A stretch of DNA of 64,000 bases, taken from CAWBRT01 sp963791145 (GTDB lineage: Bacteria > Acidobacteriota > Terriglobia > Terriglobales > Acidobacteriaceae). Made by a program: the position numbers and the translations under genes. Within the stretch, counting starts at the first letter, position 1. Every line of letters starts with the position of its first letter. This document shows, in pieces, positions 53,300 to 62,657 of the stretch. The stretch covers positions 248,001 to 312,000 of the forward strand of contig CAWBRT010000006.1 in NCBI GenBank assembly GCA_963791145.1, read 5' to 3'. The notes under the pieces are model-generated. The model saw only the letters and a list, made by a program, of their open reading frames with translations, was not told the origin of the DNA and ran no database searches.

Positions 53300-54256
53300 T
53301 GACGACGAGCGAAGGCGAATTCGCATTCCGGCAACGAGTGGCGGGGAAGCGGCAAGACCATCCCCGTCTGCGCGCTGCTGATGATCGTGTGCCTGGGCTC
53401 CAGCGTGTTGGCCTTGATGCAGGTGAATGACGCGCGCCAGCAGACAGTGCTGAAGGAGGCCATCTACATTCCTTCGGCGCGAGCGGTCAAGGCGCTCAGC
53501 CTGGGGTATACGGGATTGATGGCCGATCTCTATTGGACGCGCGTAGTGCAGTACTTTGGCGGCAAGCACAGCGAGAGGGCCGAGCAGTATAAGTTGCTGG
53601 CGCCGCTGTTGGAGATCACCACCACCCTCGATCCACACCTGATGCCGGCCTATGAATTCGGCTCGATTTTCCTGGCGCAACAGCCTCCGGAGGGAGCCGG
53701 GGACCCGCAAGCGGCAGTCGCTCTCGTACGCAAGGGTATTCGCGAAAACCCTGCCGCCTGGCGGCTCTACTATCAACTCGGGTTCATTTATTATCCTGGA
53801 GTTGCGCGACCCCAAGACCGCCGCGGAGATCTTCCTGGAAGGCTCACGCATTGCCGGCGCTATGCCCTGGATGAAGACCATGGCCGCTCACCTGGCGCAA
53901 GATGCCGGAGAGCGGGAAACGGCGCGCTATCTCTGGACCCAAATCTACCGGGACAGCGAAAGTCCAACCATCCGCGCGAACGCCTATAAACGCCTGATCG
54001 CGCTGCAAGTGGACGAGGAGGTTGACGAAATTGCAGGCGCGTGGCCGACCGCTACCGGCGCGAGACCGGTGTGGTCCCGGCGAGCTTCCTGCAACTGGTG
54101 CAGGCCGGTTACCTGAGTCGTCTGCCAGTCGATCCCACCGGCAAGCCCTACCGGCTGGTCGACGGACTGGTGCAGATTTCTTCCAGCGATGTTCTGCCCT
54201 TCGTCACGCGGGGATTGCCGCCGGGGAAGGGCGGAGCGGCCACCGCTGCGCACTAG
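53299..54256 (+). CDS. Helical-repeat (TPR-like) protein, unknown (frameshifted)
   Basis: An N-terminal hydrophobic anchor (PVCALLMIVCLGSSVLAL) and then helical pairs: SARAVKALSLGYTGLMADLYW, LLEITTTLDPHLMPAYEFG, IRENPAAWRLYYQLGFIYY, TARYLWTQIYRDS. Three frame breaks (near 53340, 53795 and 54035). The C-terminus has FLQLVQAGYLSRLPVDPTGKPY, resembling the end of pilin-like modules. It lies in the transporter-pilus stretch; its role is unknown. Confidence 0.72.
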
Positions 54257-54295
54257 GGCCGCTCGATACCGTGACGGCTTGGACTTCGGAATTGA

Positions 54296-54396
54296 AGGTT
54301 TCAAGGTTTCAGAGTTTCAAGGTTTCGGGCTCAAGCGATTGCAAGGTAATGTTCCTGGACGAAACTTTGAAACCTTGAAACTTTGAAACACGAGGC
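54296..54396. repeat. Facing octamer arrays (GGTTTCAA / GAAACCTT)
   Basis: Left GGTTTCAA, GGTTTCAG, AGTTTCAA, GGTTTCGG (54298-54329). Right GAAACTTT, GAAACCTT, GAAACTTT, GAAACACG (54361-54392). Inverse arms with a loop of about 30 bases. Confidence 0.9.
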
Positions 54397-54413
54397 TTGA
54401 TGAGCCGAACCCA

Positions 54414-55090
54414 ATGAAAATGCAAGCGAGATCGTGGGTATTGGGGCTGACGCTGCTGCTTGGTGTGCCGCCCGCCGCGCGCTAGGACCGATCGCCGGAG
54501 CTAAGCCGCCTGGCTGATGCGGTCGACAAGCACTACAACAGCCTGACGACGCTTGAGGCGAGCTTCAGCGAATCGTTTCGCGGAGGCGGGCTCGCCCGCA
54601 GCGAATCCGGCAAAGATGTGGTTGAAGAAGCCGGGCAAGATGCGGTGGGAATACCAGACTCCGGTGCCCAAGCTGTTCGTCACCAACGGCAAGGTCGCCT
54701 GGTTTTACGTGCCGGGAGAGCGGCAGGCGCGGCGGGCGACCATAGGCCGGCTGGACGATCTGCGCTCCCCGTTGCGTTACCTGCTCGGCCACACCAAGCT
54801 GGAGAAGGAGTTCTCGGCTTGGCTTTTTCCGATGCGGCGGCCTGATCGCGCGGGAGACGCCGTCATCACCGGGGTTCCTAAAGGCATGGAAGATCGAGTA
54901 TCCAAAGTAGATTTGGAGATCACGCCGGACCACCAGATCTGGCCGGATTTCCATCTACTCACTTGACGGCTCGGTGACCGAGTTCCGCTTTAGCGATGAG
55001 CGCGGTAACGTGCCCATCGGAAACCAGCGATTCCAATTCGTGCCGCCACCCGGAGTGGAGGTGCTGGAGGCCAAGGAACTTGAGCCCTGA
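54414..55090 (+). CDS. lolA: LolA-like outer-membrane lipoprotein carrier (frameshifted)
   Basis: A periplasmic carrier of lipoproteins. Signal peptide WVLGLTLLLGVPPAA; then LADAVDKHYNSLTTLEASFSE, MWLKKPGKMRWEYQTP, the family's hydrophobic-cavity strand YVPGERQARR, and a C-terminal VTEFRFSDERGNVPI. Breaks near 54485, 54590 and 54945. Start ATG 54414 follows the octamer arms closely. Confidence 0.83.
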
Positions 55091-55237
55091 CAGTAACTTA
55101 GGCGTAACAATCCATTTTCCTAGGAGTGGTACACTAGAGCTTCTGGAGATACGACCCCGCCGGACACAAGGCTGGGTCTGGCGGAGGCCCCATGGGATGG
55201 GCTTGCCGGCGTTGCGCTGTGATCTCGCAGGCAAATA

Positions 55238-56450
55238 ATGGCTGAATACCTAGTCAAAATGGCCGACGAACGCGGCCACGTCATCGAACAGGCCGAAAAC
55301 GGCTTCTCCGAAGAGGAGGTCCGCGATCGTTACTCCCAGCAAGGCTACCTGGTCTACTCGGTAAAACCGAAGGGGTTGCTGGGACGTCAGGCGTTGCGGC
55401 TGCCCAGCCGCCGGCGCATCAAGCTCAGCCAGTTCGTCATCTTCAATCAGCAGTTCCTGACCCTGTTCCGCGCCGGCTTGCCGATCGTGCAAGGTCTGGA
55501 GCTGCTGGCCAAACGCGAGCGCAACAAGATCTTCCGTCCAGGTGCTGGAGGATGTTCGCGACCGGGTAAAGAGCGGCGAGCCGCTCTCGCAGGCCTTCGA
55601 AGCGCAGGGGGTCTTCCCCAAGATTTATTCCACTACCCTGCTGGCGGGGGAGAAGAGCGGCAACCTGGACGAAGTGCTTTCGCGCTACCTGGGCTTCCAG
55701 CGGCTGGCGCTGACCTTCCGCAAGAAGCTGCTGACCTCTCTGATCTATCCGGCGGTGCTGGTGGTGGGCGTGATCGTGCTGATCACTTTCCTGGTCACCT
55801 TCGTGGTTCCGCGCTTCGGCGCGCTGTTTGCCGACTTGGGACAGCCGCTGCCGGCCATGACCATGTTTACGCTGACCGTGGCCATGAACATCAAGCGGCT
55901 GTTGCCGGCCATCGTGGTGGTACTGGCGGCGGGATTGTTCCTGCTGTACCGCTGGGCGCTTACCGACCGCGGCGGCCGGCAGATCGACCGGATAAAGCTG
56001 AAGCTGCCGCTGTTCGGCAACATCTGGTTCAAATACCAGGTGGCCATGCTGTCGCGCATGCTCTCCACCCTGCTGGTAGGAGGCCTGCCGCTGGTGCCGG
56101 CGCTGGAAACAGCGGCGCAGTCCATGCAGAGCCGGCTGATGAGCAGCGCCATCGGCAGCAGCCACGCAGGCGGTTCGCGAGGGCCGCGCGCTGTCGCGCA
56201 GCATGGAGGCTACCAAGCTGTTTCCGCCGCTGGCGGTGGAGATGATCGAGGTGGGAGAGTCCACCGGCGCGCTGCCGGCAATGTTGAATTCGGTCGCTGA
56301 TTTTTCGAAGAGGACGTGCAGAACGCCCTGGCGGCGGCCATGTCGCTGATCGAGCCGGTCATCATGATCTTCATGGGGATCGTGGTGGCATTTATCCTGA
56401 TTTCGCTGTACATGCCCATCTTCAGCATGGGCGCGGGTGTCAGGCCGATA
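55238..56450 (+). CDS. pilC: Type IV pilus platform protein PilC (frameshifted)
   Basis: An inner-membrane platform (GspF/PilC) coupling ATPase motion to pilin. N-terminal cytosolic domain (FVIFNQQFLTLFRAGLP), the PLSQAFEAQG and TTLLAGEKSGNLDEVL segments, the membrane block SLIYPAVLVVGVIVLITFL, and a second copy (MLSRMLSTLLVGGLPLVPALE, FPPLAVEMIEVGESTGALP). Breaks near 55535, 56165, 56300 and 56430. The real stop is probably TAA at about 56450. Confidence 0.88.
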
Positions 56451-56466
56451 AGAGGTTCCAGTCTTT

Positions 56467-58098
56467 ATGTCACAACTTTTTGTTCAGACTCCGACAGCCG
56501 ATGCCAGCGACGAAAGCCGCGCGCGCGAGTTGGCGCACCGCTACCGTTGCGAGTTTGTCGATCTGAAGAACCACCGCATCCAGCACGAGCTGTTCAAGAA
56601 GGTGCCGGTGGACCTGATGTTCCGCAACAACTTCGTTCCGCTGGAGGAGCTGCCAGACGGCCGTCTGGCCATCGCCATCTCCGACTACCAGATCAACGTC
56701 ATCGACGAGATCAGCCTCATGCTGGGCCGCCGCATCGTGCCCCGGGTGGCAACGCTGGCGCAGATCACCGACATTCTCAAGAAGACCGAGCAGTCGCAGC
56801 GCGTGCTGGAAGAGGCCGGCGAAACCTTCACCCTGGACGTCATCCGCGAAGACGACAACGGCGGCGACGAAACCATCTCCATCGAGCGGCTGACCCAGGA
56901 AAGCGATACCAGCCCCATCATCCGCCTGGTGGACACCACCATCTATACCGCGCTGGAGCGGCGCGCCAGCGACATCCACATCGAGACCCGCGACGACTCC
57001 GTGCAGATCAAGTACCGCATCGACGGCGTACTGCAGGAGGCGATGAAGCCCATCGCCAAGGAGCATCACTCGACCATCATCTCGCGCATCAAGGTGATGA
57101 GCGAGCTGGATATCTCCGAGCGCCGCGTTCCCCAGGACGGGCGCTTCCGCGTGCGCTACAAGCACCGCGCCATCGACTTCCGCGTCTCCATCATGCCCAG
57201 CATCCACGGCGAAGACGCCGTGCTGCGCGTGCTCGACAAGGAATCGATGAGCGAGAAGTTCAAGAAGCTCTCGCTCGACGTCGTCGGCTTCGGTGACGAG
57301 GATATCCGCAAGTTCCGCCGCTACATCGCCGAGCCCTACGGCATGGTGCTGGTCACCGGTCCTACCGGCAGCGGCAAGACCACGACGCTCTATGCCGCGC
57401 TCAACGAGATCAAGACCGACGAAGACAAGATCATCACCATCGAAGACCCGGTCGAGTACCAGATTCGCGGGGTCACGCAGATTCCGGTGAACGAGAAGAA
57501 GGGCCTGACGTTTGCCCGCGGCCTGCGCTCCATCCTGCGCCACGACCCAGACAAGATCATGGTGGGCGAAATCCGCGACACCGAGACGGCGCAGATCGCC
57601 ATCAACTCCGCCCTGACCGGGCACCTGGTGTTCACCACCGTCCACGCCAACAACGTGGTCGACGTGATCGGCCGCTTCCTGAACATGGGAGTCGAGCCTT
57701 ACAATTTCGTCTCCTCGCTGAACTGCATTCTGGCCCAGCGGCTGGTGCGCGTGATCTGCGAGTATTGCAAGCAGCCGGTGCGCTATCCGGCGGAGGTGCT
57801 GGAAGCCAGCGGCCTGCCTCCGGCGGAGTGGAACAATGTTCCGTTCTATGAAGGCAAAGGCTGCATCGAGTGCTCCGGCACGGGTTATCGTGGACGCACC
57901 GCGATCCACGAGCTGCTGGAGTTGACCGACCGCATCCGCGAGATGATCCTGGAGAAGCGGCCCAGCTCCGAGATCCGCAAGGCCGCCCGCGAAGAGGGAA
58001 TGCATTTCCTGCGCGAGTCCGCCCTGGCCAAGGTGATGGCCGGAACGACCACTTTGAAGGAGATCAACAAGGTTACCTTCATCGAGACAACCAGGTAG
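56467..58098 (+). CDS. pilB: Type IV pilus extension ATPase PilB
   Basis: A hexameric secretion ATPase. GspE-type N-terminal domain, then Walker A GPTGSGKTT, Asp box ITIEDPVEYQ, Walker B IMVGEIRDTETA, His box HLVFTTVHANN and a CxxC zinc element (CEYCKQP ... CIECSGTGYRGR). 543 intact residues. It begins just after pilC, contrary to the usual pilB-pilT-pilC order; no pilT is visible. Confidence 0.94.
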   Translation: MSQLFVQTPTADASDESRARELAHRYRCEFVDLKNHRIQHELFKKVPVDLMFRNNFVPLEELPDGRLAIAISDYQINVIDEISLMLGRRIVPRVATLAQITDILKKTEQSQRVLEEAGETFTLDVIREDDNGGDETISIERLTQESDTSPIIRLVDTTIYTALERRASDIHIETRDDSVQIKYRIDGVLQEAMKPIAKEHHSTIISRIKVMSELDISERRVPQDGRFRVRYKHRAIDFRVSIMPSIHGEDAVLRVLDKESMSEKFKKLSLDVVGFGDEDIRKFRRYIAEPYGMVLVTGPTGSGKTTTLYAALNEIKTDEDKIITIEDPVEYQIRGVTQIPVNEKKGLTFARGLRSILRHDPDKIMVGEIRDTETAQIAINSALTGHLVFTTVHANNVVDVIGRFLNMGVEPYNFVSSLNCILAQRLVRVICEYCKQPVRYPAEVLEASGLPPAEWNNVPFYEGKGCIECSGTGYRGRTAIHELLELTDRIREMILEKRPSSEIRKAAREEGMHFLRESALAKVMAGTTTLKEINKVTFIETTR

Positions 58099-58122
58099 GC
58101 GCAAGGGCACCAGGAAGAACGA

Positions 58123-59008
58123 ATGGCTCAAAGCAAGAAATCCGCAGCACCGCTGTTCGCTTGCGAGATCACGCCGCAAATGGTGATCGGCGCCCGCGCC
58201 GACGCCGCACGCAACGAGGTGGAGTTGTTGTACACCCGCAATTTGCCTGCCGGCGCCCTGGCTCCTTCGCTGGCGGCGGAGAACATCCTCCAGCGGGACG
58301 CGGTCTCGGAGGCCGTTCTTGCCGTACTGGAGGCCATCGGGCGCGCGCGCGCGCGACGTTATCGTGGTGGTCCCCGACGCCGCCTGCCGGGTAACCCTGC
58401 TGGATTTCGATACGCTTCCCGAACGCCCGCAGGAGGCCAGCGCCATCGTGCGCTTCCGGCTGAAGAAGTCGCTGCCCTTCGACGCCGAGAAAGCGGTGAT
58501 CAGCTATCACGCCATGCGGGATCCTCAAGGAATGAGGGTGGTTGCGGCCGTCATGCTGGACACGGTGCTGAGAGAATACGAGTCGCTCTTCGAAGAGTAC
58601 GGGGCTGCTCCCGGAATCGTGGTGCCCTCCGGCGTGGCCGCTTTAGGGCTGATCGAGGAGCCGCAAACAACCCTGGCGCTGAAGGTCGATCCCCTCAGCA
58701 CCAGCGTAGCCATTGTAGAATCGGACCAGTTGCTGCTGTATCGCACGCTCGAGCACGCCGGCAAGCATACCCTCACGGCCGAACAGTTGGCGGAAGACAT
58801 TTACCCCTCGGTGGTGTACTGCCAGGACAACTTCCATCTCGGCGTGCAACAGCTTCTGGTGGCGGGCCTGCCGGCGTTTTCGCAGGTCGCGCCGGGATTG
58901 GAGCAGCAGACCGGCTTGCCGGTGCGGGAGATGATTGCCCCCGGCGTTTCCGCAAGCATGGCGAACAGGTATGAAGCTTGCGGCGTAGTAGGCGCGTTGC
59001 TGGGCTGA
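58123..59008 (+). CDS. pilM: PilM-like pilus assembly ATPase-fold protein (frameshifted)
   Basis: A cytosolic actin-like component that binds the PilN N-terminus. Segments: ACEITPQMVIGARAD, VVPDAACRVTLLDF, FRLKKSLPFDAEKA, SGVAALGL and the C-terminal YEACGVVGALLG. The single break lies at a GC dinucleotide run near 58341 (GCGCGCGCGC), a typical slippage site. Divergent compared with E. coli-type PilM; assigned partly by order before pilN and pilO. Confidence 0.8.
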
Positions 59009-59017
59009 AAGTTCCCG

Positions 59018-59787
59018 ATGAGACTCGACATCAATCTCGCGACTCGTCCCTACCGGGATTTGCGCCAGTTCCTCATGACCTGGGGAACGGGCGCGGCCGC
59101 GCTTGCTCTGCTTACGATCGCGCTCAGCGCCTACGCCATCTACGGCTGGCATAGCTCCCGCACCACGCGGGAGCAGAGTCTCGCAACTGCGAAGCGAAGT
59201 CGACAAGCTTGACCAGGAACGGGCCGAGGCCATAGGCCTGCTGAACCAGCCGCAGAATCGCGAGGTCGTGTCGCAGGCGGCCTTTCTGAACGAGCTGATC
59301 GTGCGCCGGAGCTTCTCCTGGACACGTCTGTTCATGGAACTGGAGCGCATCATGCCCGCCCGGCTGCGCGTGCTCTCGATCACGCCCTCACTGAACAAGC
59401 AAGAGCCAGATCGAGATCCACATGCTGGTAGGCGGCGATTCGCGTCCGCCGGCCCTGGATCTGGTCAAACGGCTGGAGGATTCGACCTCCTTCCGCCAAG
59501 CGGAACTCAAGTCGGAATCGTTCGGAAATCTCGCGGGCGGCGATCGCGTGCAATTCGATATCGCCTCGATTTATGTTCCGCAGGCGCGGGCCAGCGAGCC
59601 GGCGCGGGAAGAGGCTCCGGAAAAGAAAGCGGCGCCGGCCAAGGGCAAACAGGCCCAGAGAACGGCACAACCTGGAAGCGGAAAAGGCAAGCCAAAACAG
59701 GCGCAGCAGCCCCGCTTAGCGGGGCCGAAAGCGCCGCGCGTGGCGGCGGCCGGCGCGCCGAAGGCGGCCGCGGAGGGCAGCCGATGA
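59018..59787 (+). CDS. pilN: PilN-like pilus assembly protein (frameshifted)
   Basis: Starts MRLDINLATRPYRDLR, the PilN signature that binds PilM, with a membrane helix at residues 25-45 and then a coiled coil (SEVDKLDQERAEAIG). Ferredoxin-like segment SFSWTRLFMELERIMP. C-terminal alanine/lysine/proline-rich tail. Breaks near 59195 and 59402. Its end overlaps pilO by four bases. Confidence 0.82.
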
Positions 59788-60324
59788 TCCGCAACGTCGA
59801 GCAGGCGCGCAAGCAGCTTATGATCGTCATCGCGGTGCTGGTGGTCGTGGATGTGGCGCTGATTGCGCTGATCATGTCGCCGGTGATCCGCCCCAGCAGC
59901 GCCCGCGCAAGAACTGCTGACCATGCGGGCCGAGCTGACGCAGAAGCGGGCGCAAACGATTCCCGCCCTGGACATGGACAAGAAGCTGGTGGAGGCGCGG
60001 CAGCAGATTTCCGAGTTCTACAAGCAGGACTTTCCGGCCCGCTATTCTGAAATATCCACGGCCCTGGCCCATGCGGCGGAAGAGAGCCATGTCGAAGTGG
60101 CGAACGTGAAGTACGAAGCCAAGCCTGGCAGCGGCGGCCTGACCCAGGTGAATCTTTCCCTGGACCTGGCGGGTAACTACGAAAACGAGGTTCGCTTCAT
60201 CAACGCCCTGGAACGCAGTAAACTGCTGCTGGTCATGGAGAGCGTGAACCTGGCGGAATCGCAGGGCGGCGGCGTTCGCCTGAGCATCAAGCTGCAGACT
60301 TACTTGAGGACGGCAGAATCATGA
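59784..60324 (+). CDS. pilO: PilO-like pilus assembly protein (frameshifted)
   Basis: One N-terminal membrane helix (LMIVIAVLVVVDVALIALI), then a coiled coil and an alpha-beta domain (LSLDLAGNYENEVRFINALE). Break near 59915. Inner-membrane alignment partner of PilN. Overlaps pilN and the next gene by ATGA. Confidence 0.82.
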
Positions 60325-60869
60325 GACTCGGCGCCGACAACCGGATTAAAGTTGCCGTGGCTGCCGGCCTGATGCTGGTCGCCGTCTTCGTTCTGGTCCG
60401 CAACTTCATGCCTTCCTCGGAGGAGTCCGCGCCCGCCGCCTCGGCCACGGCTCCGGCGGTACAACCCATACTCGGAAAAAAGACAGGGCAAACGCTGGCG
60501 AGCGACCTTGATCCGCGGCTTCGCCTTGAGGTGCTGCGGTCTTCGGAAGGCGTCGAGTACAAAGGCAACGGCCGCAACATCTTCCGGGCTGGCCCCGAGC
60601 CGGTGAAGGTGTTGCCCAAAGCCGTGGCTCCGGCCTTAGTGTCCAAGGCGGCGGCGCCGCCGAGGATCAACCTGAAATACTTCGGCTTTGCTACGCGCCA
60701 GGGCAGCAGCCAGAAAGTGTTCCTGTCGGAAGGCGACGACGTCTTTGTGGCCTCCGCGGGAGACATCGTGAATCGCCGCTACAAGATCCTGCGCGTTACC
60801 CCTACTTCGGTCGACGTTGAGGATGTGATCAGCAACGTGCGTCAGACGCTGCCCCTCAGCCAGAGTTAA
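60321..60869 (+). CDS. PilP-like inner-membrane pilus protein
   Basis: 182 residues with one N-terminal helix (VAVAAGLMLVAVFVLV) and a C-terminal beta domain with FGFATRQGSSQKVFLSEG and DIVNRRYKILRVTPTSV, like PilP/GspC-type HR domains. No lipobox is seen, unlike classical PilP. Its position after pilO supports the role. No PilQ secretin follows in this window. Confidence 0.7.
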   Translation: MRLGADNRIKVAVAAGLMLVAVFVLVRNFMPSSEESAPAASATAPAVQPILGKKTGQTLASDLDPRLRLEVLRSSEGVEYKGNGRNIFRAGPEPVKVLPKAVAPALVSKAAAPPRINLKYFGFATRQGSSQKVFLSEGDDVFVASAGDIVNRRYKILRVTPTSVDVEDVISNVRQTLPLSQS

Positions 60870-60872
60870 TCC

Positions 60873-61937
60873 ATGCAGTCGCCTATCGAGCGTACAAGCC
60901 GCTTCCATCCCGCTTCATCCCGGAGTACGCGGACGTGCGGCAATTTGCGGCGGCACCGGCGTTCGGAGGCCGGCTACATTCTGCTGATTTTTCTGATTCT
61001 GCTGGCGATGATGGTGGTGGCCATGATGGCGGCGGCGCCGCGGCTGGCGCAGCAGATCAAGCGCGACCGCGAAACCGAGATGATCCACCGCGGCGAGCAA
61101 TACGCCCGCGCCATCAAGAAGTATTATAAGAAATTCGGGCGCTATCCCGGCCGCATCGAAGACCTGGAAAAGACCAGCACCATACGCTTTTTGCGCAAGC
61201 GCTATACCGACCCGGCCAACGGTAACGGACCGTTCCGCCTGGTTCGCTTCGGGGAAATACAGCTTTCCGGGGCTGGGCCGGGAATCTCGGCGCAGCAAGT
61301 GGCGACCGCTTCACAGACAGCCGGGACAGGCAGCTTGTTCAATCTGAACGTTGGCGGCAGCCCAGGATCAAGTACTTCCGCCACTGCGGCAGCCGGAGCG
61401 GCCGGCATGCTCGCCGGTACGATGACCGGCGCCACGCAGCAGCCGGCTGGCACTGCGTCCACTGGCACCACGGCCACCGGCACGACAGGAGCGAGCACGG
61501 GCACCACCGGCTCGGCCTCCGGGACTACGGCTTCGTCCTCGGGAACCACGGCTACGTCATCTTCGGGATCGTCGCTGTTCTCGAACCCGGCCAGTACGGC
61601 ACAGCCGGGCGGCGGAGCCGCTATCATGGGCGTCGCCAGCCTGAGCAAGGATAAGGGAATTCACGAGTTCAACAAAAAGACCGACATCAAGGACTGGCTG
61701 TTTGTTTACGACCCCGCACAGGACCGGGGGCAGCTCTTGAAAGGTCCCTACAATCCGCAAGCGTACTTCGGACAGTTCAACAGCTCGCAAGGCACCATCG
61801 GCAAGCCCATTGGGCAGCCCATCGGACAGCCGGCCAGCGGAACGGCGCAGCCGGGAACAGGCACGCCCATGGGAACGCCTTCCTCTGGGATGGGCCCGTC
61901 CTCTCCAGGCGCGCTGAACCCGCCCACACCGCAGTAG
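60873..61937 (+). CDS. Pseudopilin-like protein with Ser/Thr/Gly-rich linker
   Basis: 354 residues. A long basic N-terminus precedes the helix AGYILLIFLILLAMMVVAM; the position-5 glutamate of true pilins is absent, so it is an atypical prepilin or minor pseudopilin. A pilin-like helical stretch follows (EMIHRGEQYARAIKKYYKKF). Residues about 150-235 are a low-complexity repeat of threonine, glycine, serine and alanine, then GIHEFNKKTDIKDWLFVYDP. Last gene of the pil unit; a terminator lies downstream. Confidence 0.78.
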   Translation: MQSPIERTSRFHPASSRSTRTCGNLRRHRRSEAGYILLIFLILLAMMVVAMMAAAPRLAQQIKRDRETEMIHRGEQYARAIKKYYKKFGRYPGRIEDLEKTSTIRFLRKRYTDPANGNGPFRLVRFGEIQLSGAGPGISAQQVATASQTAGTGSLFNLNVGGSPGSSTSATAAAGAAGMLAGTMTGATQQPAGTASTGTTATGTTGASTGTTGSASGTTASSSGTTATSSSGSSLFSNPASTAQPGGGAAIMGVASLSKDKGIHEFNKKTDIKDWLFVYDPAQDRGQLLKGPYNPQAYFGQFNSSQGTIGKPIGQPIGQPASGTAQPGTGTPMGTPSSGMGPSSPGALNPPTPQ

Positions 61938-61983
61938 TCCACCCTGTAGCAAATGTGTCTGGACGCGATTCCAGCAACAACAT

Positions 61984-62010
61984 AAAACCCCTGCTCTTGG
62001 CAGGGGTTTT
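61984..62010. terminator. Bidirectional terminator between the pil unit and erpA
   Basis: AAAACCCCTGC-TCTT-GGCAGGGGTTTT: a symmetric stem with U tracts in both directions, shared by convergent genes. Confidence 0.92.
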
Positions 62011-62035
62011 CGTGATTCTGGCGGTGCGCGCCTGT

Positions 62036-62398
62036 TTATGCGTGGAACGACGATCCGCAGCCGCAGGTGCTCTTGACGTTGGGGTTATCGAACTTGAAGC
62101 CGGCGCCTTCCAGCGTCTCGACATAGTCAACCGTGGCGCCCTGCATGTACATGAGTGAGGTGGCGTCGATGAAGACCTTCAGGCCGTCGTACTCAAAGAC
62201 CTTGTCCATTGCACCGGCCGCGTTCTCAAACTGCATGGTGTAGGAGAATCCGGAGCATCCGCCGCCCACCACCCCGACACGAAGGCCGCCTGGAATAGGA
62301 TTCTGCTGCGCCATGATCTCCTTGACCTTGGAAACGGCGGTCGGGGTTAAGCTGACCGGATTCGTCTTCTTGATTTCAGGGGTGCTGGTTGTGGACAT
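62036..62398 (-). CDS. erpA: A-type Fe-S carrier (ErpA/IscA family)
   Basis: Carries Fe-S clusters to apoproteins. The three cysteines lie in GGGCSGFSY and near the end in STCGCGSSF. Strand SLMYMQGATVDYVE is conserved. 120 residues; an N-terminal extension of about 14 residues is variable. Convergent with the pilus operon. Confidence 0.92.
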   Translation of the reverse strand: MSTTSTPEIKKTNPVSLTPTAVSKVKEIMAQQNPIPGGLRVGVVGGGCSGFSYTMQFENAAGAMDKVFEYDGLKVFIDATSLMYMQGATVDYVETLEGAGFKFDNPNVKSTCGCGSSFHA

Positions 62399-62539
62399 GC
62401 GTCTCTCCTCAAAAGCATTATAGCAAGGCGTTTGCTGCCGGCGCGCCCGGGAAAAGCCGCAGCTTACCCCGAGCTTGCCTTAATATTTTGGATGCAGGCG
62501 CCGGCGTGGCCGTCGCAAAACTACTTCTTAGCTTTATTG

Positions 62540-62624
62540 CGGATTCAAAGTAGGCGTACCCTTCGCTATCACCGCCGGGCTTATCGCCCGGCTACTGCGC
62601 GGGGCATACCTTCCGCGAATCCGG
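62540..62624. repeat. 85-bp MITE-like element, copy 2 (reverse)
   Basis: The reverse of 39371-39455, of the same length, including ends CGGATTC and GAATCCGG and the GC-rich core hairpin. Between erpA and rnd. Confidence 0.87.
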
Positions 62625-62657
62625 CTTAGATCCCTGGTTCCTGCCCCGAACGCCGCC

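Noticed and set aside
12326..54396. Short-period repeats as CRISPR arrays
   Set aside because: Units are 7-8 bases with no spacers and no cas genes nearby.
56470..58446. 658-residue minus-strand ORF opposite pilB
   Set aside because: Antisense shadow of a strongly conserved ATPase with intact motifs.
59705..59735. CCCCGCTTAGCGGGG as another copy of the palindrome family
   Set aside because: It lacks the GGGGTCCCC head and the GCTGGGGTG tail; counted as coding sequence of pilN.
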